A stretch of DNA of 64,000 bases from Phycisphaeraceae bacterium. Its GTDB lineage: Bacteria > Planctomycetota > Phycisphaerae > Phycisphaerales > Phycisphaeraceae. Of this stretch, positions 42,740 to 50,741 are shown in pieces. Under the pieces are notes generated by a model, which did not search any database, was not told the origin of the DNA, and saw nothing but the letters and a program-made list of their open reading frames with translations. Location: contig JANQSF010000137.1 of NCBI GenBank assembly GCA_028284155.1, positions 53,236-117,235 of the forward strand, written 5' to 3'. Both the position numbers and the translations under genes were made by a program. Within the stretch, counting starts at the first letter, position 1; every line of letters begins with the position of its first letter.

Positions 42740-44119
42740 TCACACCGGGTCGGGGATCGGGTACGCCGCACGCGGCTTGCGGTGGACGAGCGCATTCGCA
42801 GCCTTGGCGTGCTCCCCCGTGAACCGCTCGTTTTCGCCGTCGAACGTCAGCTTCTTGTTGCCCACGCGGTAGGCGATGTTGGCCAGGTGACTCAGCACGG
42901 CGCTGCGGTGCCCGTGCTCGATGTCGGCGTTGGCGCGCTTGCGCGACTTGATGCAGTCGAGGAAGTTCGCGTGGTGCGCCGGTGTCGGGCGTCGGCCGAA
43001 CTCCTGCGCCTCGACCTTGCCCGCCCCGCCGCGGCCATCGGAAAAGACCTGCCAGCCGCCGCCGTGTCGCCCGAGCACCAGCATCCGCTTCGACCCGTAC
43101 ACCTCGATGCGCGTCGCGCACTGCAACCAGTGCGGGAACTTGTCCTGCTCGCGGACCGCTCCCGGGATCTTGCTCATGAACTGCGGGTAGCCGGTCAGCT
43201 CGAAGTTGACGACCAGCTTCTTGTCCGGGTATTCGAACTGACACATCTGCGTGTCGGGCACCTCGCGCCCGTCGTCAAAGGCAAACCGCCCGCCCGCGCA
43301 CGACACGGTCGCGGGATGACCCGGGTCGCCGAACATCATGCGGAAAATGTCGAGCTGGTGCGACGAGTCGTTGCCCGCGTCGCCGCCGCAGTAATCCCAG
43401 TACTGGTACCAACCGCCGTGGAAACGGCGCGCGTTGAACGGCCGCTTCGGCGCGGGGCCTAACCACTTGTCGTAGTCGACGTGTGGCGGCGCTTCGGAAT
43501 CGGGCACGGTCGAGTGACGCCCACCCGACTTGAGGTTGCAGACGCGAACGAAATGGATCGTCCCGAGTTGGCCCGACTTGATGTAGTCCACAGCCGACTT
43601 GACGTACGCGGCGCTGCGGTTCTGCGTGCCGACCTGCACGACGCGTTTGTACTTGCGGGCCGCATCGACCATCAGCCGACCCTCGCGGATCGAGTAGCTG
43701 GCCGGTTTCTCGACGTAAACATCCTTGCCCGCCTGGCAGGCCAGGATCGTCGCCAGCGCATGCCAATGATCGGGCGTCGACACGACCACCGCGTCCAGGT
43801 CTTTGCGCTCGAGCATGTGGCGCATGTCGGTGAATGTGGCCGGCTGACGGTTGCCCTGGTCACGCGCGACGTACTTGGCGATGTTGCTCAGCCGATTGGC
43901 ATCCACATCGCACACGTAGCCGACCTCGCTGCCTTCGTTCGCCGCCAACGCCCGCAGGTGCGCCGTCCCCCGCCCGCCCGTGCCGATGCCGCCGACGATC
44001 ACCCGCTCGTTGGCGCCCAACACCTTGGCGTGCGGCGACAGCAACGCCGCCGTCGCGGCGACGCCCGGCAGCGCGGTGGAAGCGGTGGCCAGAAAGCGAC
44101 GGCGAGAAACATGGGGCAT
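42740..44119 (-). CDS. Tat-exported Gfo/Idh/MocA-family oxidoreductase
   Basis: 459 residues from the ATG at 44119, with GGAG 7 nt upstream. The N-terminus has a twin-arginine signal, SRRRFLATAS, and a hydrophobic segment to about residue 30, so the folded, cofactor-loaded enzyme is exported. The NAD(P)-binding site is VIVGGIGTGGRGTAHL, and the family motif EKP is at VYVEKPASYS. DWHAL-like STPDHWHALATI, WYQYWDYCGGDAGNDSSHQLD (with catalytic-type Asp/His) and MMFGDPGHP are typical of planctomycete members. They oxidise or rearrange sugars, often in glycan use. It is divergent from the moxR gene. Confidence 0.92.
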   Translation of the reverse strand: MPHVSRRRFLATASTALPGVAATAALLSPHAKVLGANERVIVGGIGTGGRGTAHLRALAANEGSEVGYVCDVDANRLSNIAKYVARDQGNRQPATFTDMRHMLERKDLDAVVVSTPDHWHALATILACQAGKDVYVEKPASYSIREGRLMVDAARKYKRVVQVGTQNRSAAYVKSAVDYIKSGQLGTIHFVRVCNLKSGGRHSTVPDSEAPPHVDYDKWLGPAPKRPFNARRFHGGWYQYWDYCGGDAGNDSSHQLDIFRMMFGDPGHPATVSCAGGRFAFDDGREVPDTQMCQFEYPDKKLVVNFELTGYPQFMSKIPGAVREQDKFPHWLQCATRIEVYGSKRMLVLGRHGGGWQVFSDGRGGAGKVEAQEFGRRPTPAHHANFLDCIKSRKRANADIEHGHRSAVLSHLANIAYRVGNKKLTFDGENERFTGEHAKAANALVHRKPRAAYPIPDPV

Positions 44120-44236
44120 GGTTCGGCTCCGGCGTGTGTGAATGCCGATCATGGTAACGTGCGAACGATCCACGCGGTCGGAATGCAACCCCTGCACCGC
44201 TATACGTCCGTGCTATCCTTACACTTGAGCCAATCC

Positions 44237-45286
44237 ATGGATCAATCGACGTCCCCCACCGCACCCCCGGAAGTCACTGCCCCGGACACGCAATCCGGCG
44301 ACGACGCCGCGCTGCTGTCACAGGTCGCGCAGCGTTACGACGAACTGCGCGCCGCCATCGGCAAGGTGATCATCGGGCAGGACGACACCGTCCGCGCCCT
44401 GCTCGCCGCCATCTTCGCGCAGGGGCACGTGCTGGTCATCGGCGTGCCTGGGCTGGCCAAGACGCTGCTCGTCAAGACACTCGCCCGGGCGCTCGGCTGG
44501 TCGTTCAAACGCGTCCAGTTCACACCCGACATGATGCCGGCCGACATCGTCGGCATGGAACTGCTGCACGAGCACGACGGCCAGCGCGAGATGCGCTTCG
44601 TGCCCGGCCCGATCTTCGCCAACCTCATCCTGGCTGACGAGATCAACCGCACGCCACCCAAGACCCAGGCCGCCCTGCTCGAAGCGATGCAGGAGCACAC
44701 CGTCACCAGTCTCGGCAAACCGCACACGCTCGAACAACCGTTCGTCGTCGTCGCGACTCAGAACCCGATCGAACAGGAAGGCACGTACCCGCTGCCCGAA
44801 GCGCAGCTCGACCGTTTCATGTTCAGCCTGTGGATCGACTACCCCAGCGTCGCCGAGGAAGAACAGATCGTGGCCGAGACGACCGCGCCCCGACCGACCG
44901 ACGTCACCCCCGTCTTCAGCAAAGACGACATGCTCGAATACCAGGCGCTGGTTAAGCGCATCCCCGTGTCGAAGCACGTCGTCAGCTACGCCGTCGCATT
45001 GGCGCGGGCAACACGACCGAATGACGCCGCGGCTGATGACTACGTCAAGCGCTACGTCGAGTGGGGCGCCGGCCCGCGCGCCGGGCAGTACCTCATCCTC
45101 GGCGCCAAGGCGATGGCCGCCCTGGCCGGCGAACCGACGGTCACGGCCGAGCACGTCCGCCAGGTCGCACCGCACGTCCTCCGCCACCGCGTCCTGCCCA
45201 ACTACAACGCGACGGGCGAAGGCATCAACGCGCAACAGGTCGTCGAGCATGTGCTGACGAGCACTGCCGAGCCCACTTACCAGTAA
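44237..45286 (+). CDS. MoxR-family AAA+ ATPase
   Basis: 349 residues from the ATG at 44237; the frame is open far upstream, antisense to the oxidoreductase gene, and is not used there. Walker A GVPGLAKT (69-76), Walker B LILADEINRTPPKTQ (130-144), sensor-1 region FVVVATQNPIEQEGTYPLPE, arginine finger near QLDRFMF. MoxR ATPases act as chaperones that mature or activate partner complexes together with vWA-domain proteins. It opens a five-gene coupled operon. The stop TAA overlaps the ATG of the next gene. Confidence 0.95.
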   Translation: MDQSTSPTAPPEVTAPDTQSGDDAALLSQVAQRYDELRAAIGKVIIGQDDTVRALLAAIFAQGHVLVIGVPGLAKTLLVKTLARALGWSFKRVQFTPDMMPADIVGMELLHEHDGQREMRFVPGPIFANLILADEINRTPPKTQAALLEAMQEHTVTSLGKPHTLEQPFVVVATQNPIEQEGTYPLPEAQLDRFMFSLWIDYPSVAEEEQIVAETTAPRPTDVTPVFSKDDMLEYQALVKRIPVSKHVVSYAVALARATRPNDAAADDYVKRYVEWGAGPRAGQYLILGAKAMAALAGEPTVTAEHVRQVAPHVLRHRVLPNYNATGEGINAQQVVEHVLTSTAEPTYQ

Positions 45287-46221
45287 TGTCGACAACCGCT
45301 CCCATCACCCACCGCCACCTGCACGTGCAGGACCTGCGCCGCCTGCGCCACCTGTGCTTTTCCAGCCGGCGCGTCGTTGAAGGCCAATACGCCGGTCGAC
45401 ACCTCTCGCCGCAGCGCGGACACAGCGTCGAATTCAAAGACTACCGCGAGTACACGCCCGGCGACGAAATCGGCGACATCGACTGGAAAGTGTTCGGCCG
45501 AAGCGACCGCCTGTACGTCAAGCTGTTCGAGCACCAGTCGGACATGACCGTCAACCTGCTCGTCGACGCTTCGGCGTCGATGGCTTACCCGCGCGTCTAC
45601 GACGGCTCGAAACACGACGACGAGACCGACAGCAAGTTCGATCACGCCTGTCGGCTCGCCGCCGCCATCGCGTTCCTGACGACGCAGCAACAGGACCGCG
45701 CGTCGTTCGCGATCGCGCAGGACGGCCTACGTGATTACCAGCGACCCGGCGCAGCCCACGCGCAAGTCGAATCCATCCTGCATGTCATGGACCGCGCCAC
45801 ACCGCAGGGCGAGGCCCGGTTGCCAGACGCGCTGCACGCCCTGGCCCGCCTTGCGCCGCGACGTGGCGTGCTCGTCCTCCTGACCGACCTGCTCGACGAC
45901 CTCGAACCGACGCTCGAAGCACTCGGCGCGTGGACACACCGCGGCAGCGACGCCATCCTCTTCCACGTCATGCACGCCCACGAACTCGACCTGCCAAACG
46001 ACCTGGCCGAGGCGACCTTTGTCGATAGCGAGTCGGCCGCGCAGGTCAAACTGAACGTGTCCGACATCCGCAGCGCGTACAAGACCAACCTGCGACAGTT
46101 TCTCGACCGCTGCGCGACGCAATGCCGCGCACGTCGCATCGACTACAACCTCGTCACCACCGCCCAGCCCTACCACAAAGCGCTCGAACACTACCTGTTC
46201 ACCCGAGCCGCCCTGACCTGA
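45286..46221 (+). CDS. DUF58 vWA-like protein
   Basis: 311 residues, ATG overlapping the moxR stop. The N-terminal part (HLCFSSRRVVEGQYAGRHLS, then GHSVEFKDYREYTPGDEIGD, then IDWKVFGRSDRLYVKLFE) is the DUF58 core. A MIDAS-like loop DASASM (in LLVDASASMAY) and the LVLLTDLLDD strand show a von Willebrand A-type fold for residues 75-250. It is the usual direct partner of MoxR. Cytoplasmic, probably peripheral to the membrane. Confidence 0.93.
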   Translation: MSTTAPITHRHLHVQDLRRLRHLCFSSRRVVEGQYAGRHLSPQRGHSVEFKDYREYTPGDEIGDIDWKVFGRSDRLYVKLFEHQSDMTVNLLVDASASMAYPRVYDGSKHDDETDSKFDHACRLAAAIAFLTTQQQDRASFAIAQDGLRDYQRPGAAHAQVESILHVMDRATPQGEARLPDALHALARLAPRRGVLVLLTDLLDDLEPTLEALGAWTHRGSDAILFHVMHAHELDLPNDLAEATFVDSESAAQVKLNVSDIRSAYKTNLRQFLDRCATQCRARRIDYNLVTTAQPYHKALEHYLFTRAALT

Positions 46222-46281
46222 CCCCCCACCGGCCGCTTGCGGCTTTGCGCTCCCCCCGTTTCCCCGCTCACACCCCACCCC

Positions 46282-48450
46282 ATGCCCAGCATCGGCCCAT
46301 TCACCTTCACCGCCCCGACGCTGTTCTGGATCGGCGTCGTCGGGGCCGTGCTGCCGGTGCTCGCCCACCTGCTCTACCGCAAAGCCCGCCAGCGCGTCGT
46401 GTTCCCCAGCGTCCGCCTGCTCGCCACAGCCGCCGCGAGTCAGTCCGGCCTGTTCAAACTACGCCGCCTGCTGCTGCTGATCGCGCGCGTCAACATCGTC
46501 CTGCTTCTTGCTGCGGCCTTCACACGTCCGCTCTGGTCGACTGACGACACCGACCCGATCGACGCGCAGTCCGGCGCGAAGGTCGTGATCGTGTTCGACA
46601 ACAGTGCGTCGTCCGCCATGCGCGTCGACGGCGTGCAGGTCATCGAGTCGCTCCGTGCCGAAGCTGAACGTTTACTTGATGGCCTGGAGTCCGGGCGCGA
46701 CCGTGTCAACGTTGTCTTCGCTGAAGCCCGGCCGCGGACGATGTTCCCACAGATGTCGCTGAACCCGCAGGCCGCCCGCGACGAGCTGCGCAACGTCGAA
46801 CCAACGCACGAACGCGCCGACCTGTCCGCCGCGATCGCCGAGGCCGGCCGAATGCTGATCGGCTTCCGCCAGCCACGCCGCATCGTGGTCATCACCGATG
46901 CGCAGGCGAGTAACTGGTCGGCCCTCACACAGCCCGGCGCACTGGAAGCGATCATGCCGGCCGGGCACTCGATCGGATTGACATTACTGCCCGTTGACGA
47001 CGGACAGGCAGACAACCTCGCCGTCACGCAGCCGCGCTTCGACCCGCCGCAGCCGATCGTCGGCCAACCGTTTTCATCACGCGTGCGTGTCACGAACCAC
47101 GACGACGCGACGCGCACCGCGACCGTGACTCAAAGCATCAACGGCCAACCAGGCCCGGGCCAATCAGTCACACTCGACCCGCGCCAGTCACGCGAACTGC
47201 GCTTCGAGGCCGCCGTGCGACGTGGCGGTATCCACGAGGCCGTGTTTACGTTGACACCCCGCGACACGTTCGACGCGGACAACACGGTCTACGCCGTGTT
47301 TGAGTCGGCTGTGCGCGTGCCCGTGATCGTCATCAGCGACGACGACCCGGACCGCGTCGGGTCGGACAGCTACTACCTCATGCGCGCGCTCGCCCCACTG
47401 GGAGAGGGCCTGGACGACCTGGCGCCGCGTCACGCACACCCGGCCGCGCTCGACGCGGCCGCGTTGCGCGGCGCGGGCATTGTCATGGTCGCCAACGCGT
47501 CGCAACTTTCGCCGACCGCCGCGCGTGCGCTGGTCGAACACGTCAACCGCGGCGCGGGACTGGTCTGGTGGTCCGACGACGGGCCGACGGCCGCGAACTT
47601 CGTCGCGCTCGACAATGTGGCGGCGGCGTTGCGCGAAGGCGAGTCGTTCATGCCGGCCACGCCGATCACCTTGCAACAGCGCGACGACGACGAGCCGCTG
47701 CGCATCACGGCCGGCGCGTGGGGGTCAAAGTTGCTTTCTGACTTCGACGCCGCAGGTCGGAATGCCCTGGCGCAGGTCGCTGTACGTCGTGCGTGGTCGT
47801 TCGCCGAGCCACGCCAGGGCACGGGCACGCTGCTCGCATTCGATGACGGCTCACCCGCGTTCACCACACGGCCATTCGGCGCGGGGCGAGTTGTCGTCGG
47901 CGCGTTCGGTGTCGGCCGACCGTTCACCGACCTGACGCGGCGCGCGACCTTTGTCGCGCTTGTCCAGACGCTCGCCCGCTACGTGCGTCCCGCCGCCGTC
48001 GATCGCGACGAGCCGAAGGTCGGCCGACCGCATACCTGGATGCTCGACGCCGCCGCGCTCCGCGCCGCACAACAAGACGACGCCGATCCGAACATCCGAG
48101 TCATCGGCCCCGGCGGCGACGCCCTCGACCCGCAGGTCATTGCGTTAGACGGCTTGGTCTCCGTCACGCTCGCGCGTCCGCTACTGCCGGGTCACTACCG
48201 GGTGACACATCAGGACAAGACGCTGGCCGTCGCCGGCGTCAACCTCGACGCGCGTGAGAGCGACACGCAACGCGCCGACCTACGACAACTCGCCAAATCG
48301 GCCGGCCGAACGCGGTTGACCGTGCGCGACGCCGGCGACCTCGACCCGCTGGACGACCAGCGCGGGACCGACACCTGGCCGTGGTGGGTCGTCGCCGCGG
48401 CGCTGTTCATGGCCATCGAACTTGTCATCCTTGTGGTGTGGAAACGGTGA
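46282..48450 (+). CDS. BatA-type membrane protein with vWA domain
   Basis: 722 residues from the ATG at 46282. Two N-terminal membrane helices (about 9-30 and 55-80) enclose the aerotolerance-regulator motif PVLAHLLYRKARQRVVFPSV. A vWA domain follows (VIVFDNSASS as MIDAS, and IVVITDAQASN). The central part is a beta-rich CARDB-like region (PRFDPPQPIVGQPFSSRV), then a domain that resembles class I glutamine-amidotransferase-like folds seen in such proteins (VVGAFGVGRPFTDL). The last helix (WWVVAAALFMAIELVILVVW) is a membrane anchor. Next gene overlaps by 4 nt (GTGA). Confidence 0.88.
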   Translation: MPSIGPFTFTAPTLFWIGVVGAVLPVLAHLLYRKARQRVVFPSVRLLATAAASQSGLFKLRRLLLLIARVNIVLLLAAAFTRPLWSTDDTDPIDAQSGAKVVIVFDNSASSAMRVDGVQVIESLRAEAERLLDGLESGRDRVNVVFAEARPRTMFPQMSLNPQAARDELRNVEPTHERADLSAAIAEAGRMLIGFRQPRRIVVITDAQASNWSALTQPGALEAIMPAGHSIGLTLLPVDDGQADNLAVTQPRFDPPQPIVGQPFSSRVRVTNHDDATRTATVTQSINGQPGPGQSVTLDPRQSRELRFEAAVRRGGIHEAVFTLTPRDTFDADNTVYAVFESAVRVPVIVISDDDPDRVGSDSYYLMRALAPLGEGLDDLAPRHAHPAALDAAALRGAGIVMVANASQLSPTAARALVEHVNRGAGLVWWSDDGPTAANFVALDNVAAALREGESFMPATPITLQQRDDDEPLRITAGAWGSKLLSDFDAAGRNALAQVAVRRAWSFAEPRQGTGTLLAFDDGSPAFTTRPFGAGRVVVGAFGVGRPFTDLTRRATFVALVQTLARYVRPAAVDRDEPKVGRPHTWMLDAAALRAAQQDDADPNIRVIGPGGDALDPQVIALDGLVSVTLARPLLPGHYRVTHQDKTLAVAGVNLDARESDTQRADLRQLAKSAGRTRLTVRDAGDLDPLDDQRGTDTWPWWVVAAALFMAIELVILVVWKR

Positions 48451-50741
48451 CACTGCCCGACTGGCACAACCTGACGTTCCAACCCGCCCTGCCCATCCCG
48501 CAGGTCGTCGGCATCGGCGTCGTCCTTGCGGCGCTGGCGTGCGCCGCGTACTGGCGGCTCGGTCGATCAAAGCGACGCGCGGCGATGGCGTTGCTGGCGA
48601 TGCGGCTGGTCGTCATCGCGGCGATCTGCCTGTTGCTGCTTGGCCCAAGCGAAGCGCCGCCCGACCTGAACGAGAACACACGCCCCACCCTGACCATCCT
48701 GATTGATACCTCGCGCTCGATGCTTACCGACGACATCGACGGCGAACAACGAATCGACGTGCTTCTGCGCGACTGGCTCGGCGAAGACAACCTGGCCACG
48801 CTGCGCAAGCGGTACGACGTACGGTTGGTGACATTTGACGTCGAGTCGCGCAGTGTCGGCGGATCGTCACTGTCGCGCGACGGCCAAACGCTGGCGCGCG
48901 GCGATCAATCGCACATCGTTGAAGCGCTGCATCGGACCGTGCTGAGCGGACCGGCTAGGGCCATCGGCGAAGCGAACAGTGACGGCAACCACCTCGTCCT
49001 GTTGCTGAGCGACGGCCACGACAGCGGCGCGCAACCGCTGACCGCGGCCGCGCCGCTGGCCAAGGCGCGCGGCGTCGCGATCCACACAGCCACGTTCGGC
49101 GGCGACACGGAACGGCGTGACCTGATCGTAGAGGCCGTGTTGCAACAGCCGTACCTCATCGCCGAGGAGCCGGGCACACTGACCGTGCGCGTGCATCAGG
49201 CCGGCCTGCCCGACGCGCGGACGACGCTGCGCGTGCGGGCCGTGTCCGACAACGATGAGCAGGTGACTCGCCGCATCGCGATGGACGGCCGACCGTCCGT
49301 CGCCTTCGACCTGCCGATCAAGCGGGACGAGCCGGGGCTGTACGAGTACCGCGTGTCGCTCGAACCGGCCGAGGGCGAGACCGAGCTGCGTAACAACGAG
49401 CAGATCGTTTTCGTGCGGGTGACCGACAAGCGGATGCGCGTGCTGATCGTGGAGGGTGAGCCTTACTGGGACACCAAGTTCCTCGCGCAGGCGTTGCGCA
49501 AAGATGCGTCGCTGGAAGTGAGTCAGGTCACGCAGGTGTCGCCGACCAAGCGTGAACTGATCGTGACGCGCGCGGGCGAGACGGGCAGCTTTGAGTTGCC
49601 GCAAACGCTCGACGCGCTGAGCGCGTACGACGTGATCGTCCTCGGCCGACGTGTCGAACGGCTGATCGATTCAGCGACGGCCGACATGCTGCGGCAGTTC
49701 GTCTTGGAACGCGGCGGCCACGTCGTTTACGCGCGCGGTCGGCCGTACGGCACGTCGGCCGCGGGACGTGCGCTCGCCGAGGAACTCGCGCCCATCGAGC
49801 CGGTCAAGTTCGGGTCCGGCCGAGTGCGCGACCTGTCGTTGCGGCTTGCGCCGGACGGTCGCACGGCTCCGATGCTGCGCTTCGAGGCGTTGGGCACGCC
49901 GTTGGACGACGCGTTGAATCGCCTACCCGGATTAACGTCGATGTCGCGCGTGACGGAGGTCAAGCCATTGGCGGCAACGTTGCTCGAAGCAACGACCCGA
50001 CCGCCGGCCGCGCCGCAGACGGTGCCGGCAGTGGTCTACATGCGCGCGGGTCGCGGCAGTGTGTTGGCTGTGCTCGGCGACGGCCTGCACCGCTGGAGTT
50101 TTCTTGCGCCCGAGTTGAGCGCGATGGACGGCCTGTACGACGCGCTGTGGTCGAACGCCGTGCGCTGGCTGGTGCTAGGTGGCGCGTTCCAACCCGGTCA
50201 GCAGGTCACGCTCGACGTCGCGCCGGCCAGCACGCGGCTGGGTCAACAGGTGCACATCGACGTCGTCGCGCGGTTCTCACCGCCGGTCGGGTTCAACCCA
50301 AGCGTGCGCGTCACGCCGCCGGGCGCGACGGGCGAAATCACACCGCAGACGCTGACGCTTTCGCCCGTGCCCGGTGCGCCGCTCCGCTTGCGTGCGACGT
50401 ACGAGCCGACGGTGTCGGGCGTGCACCGGGTCGATGTCGATGCCGCACCGCTGCAACCCGCGAAACTGACCGGCCGATTCAGCGTGTCGGACATTGACGT
50501 CGAGCGGCTGGACGCGTCGGCCCGCCCCGACCAGATGCGGGCGCTGGCCGAGGCGACCGGCGGCCTCGCACTCGACGCCTCACAGGCTGGGTCGTTGGCT
50601 GACGACCTGCAACGGTTGCGTGCGTCGCAACGTGTGCCGAGCCGGGCTGATTACATCTGGGACCAGTGGTGGGTGTTGGCCGGGGTGCTGCTCTGGGCGG
50701 GCGTAGAATGGATCATGCGACGGGCGGCAGGTCTGCTATGA
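48447..50741 (+). CDS. Membrane vWA / glutamine-amidotransferase-like protein of the MoxR operon
   Basis: 764 residues from the GTG at 48447, whose GTGA overlaps the preceding stop; an upstream GTG at 48438 is possible. Two N-terminal membrane helices (about 18-35 and 45-65). The vWA domain has ILIDTSRSMLTDDIDGEQ as MIDAS (DTSRS) and HLVLLLSDGHDSGAQPL. Residues 330-540 include RMRVLIVEGEPYWDTKFLAQ, typical for the domain related to glutamine amidotransferases without catalytic Cys. A last membrane helix (WWVLAGVLLWAGVEWI) ends the protein. It overlaps the DUF4175 gene by 4 nt. Confidence 0.87.
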   Translation: MTLPDWHNLTFQPALPIPQVVGIGVVLAALACAAYWRLGRSKRRAAMALLAMRLVVIAAICLLLLGPSEAPPDLNENTRPTLTILIDTSRSMLTDDIDGEQRIDVLLRDWLGEDNLATLRKRYDVRLVTFDVESRSVGGSSLSRDGQTLARGDQSHIVEALHRTVLSGPARAIGEANSDGNHLVLLLSDGHDSGAQPLTAAAPLAKARGVAIHTATFGGDTERRDLIVEAVLQQPYLIAEEPGTLTVRVHQAGLPDARTTLRVRAVSDNDEQVTRRIAMDGRPSVAFDLPIKRDEPGLYEYRVSLEPAEGETELRNNEQIVFVRVTDKRMRVLIVEGEPYWDTKFLAQALRKDASLEVSQVTQVSPTKRELIVTRAGETGSFELPQTLDALSAYDVIVLGRRVERLIDSATADMLRQFVLERGGHVVYARGRPYGTSAAGRALAEELAPIEPVKFGSGRVRDLSLRLAPDGRTAPMLRFEALGTPLDDALNRLPGLTSMSRVTEVKPLAATLLEATTRPPAAPQTVPAVVYMRAGRGSVLAVLGDGLHRWSFLAPELSAMDGLYDALWSNAVRWLVLGGAFQPGQQVTLDVAPASTRLGQQVHIDVVARFSPPVGFNPSVRVTPPGATGEITPQTLTLSPVPGAPLRLRATYEPTVSGVHRVDVDAAPLQPAKLTGRFSVSDIDVERLDASARPDQMRALAEATGGLALDASQAGSLADDLQRLRASQRVPSRADYIWDQWWVLAGVLLWAGVEWIMRRAAGLL

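Noticed and set aside
43481..44236. Upstream extension of the moxR frame by about 250 codons
   Set aside because: This part is antisense to the Tat-exported oxidoreductase and has no MoxR-family similarity. The ATG at 44237 gives the normal family length.
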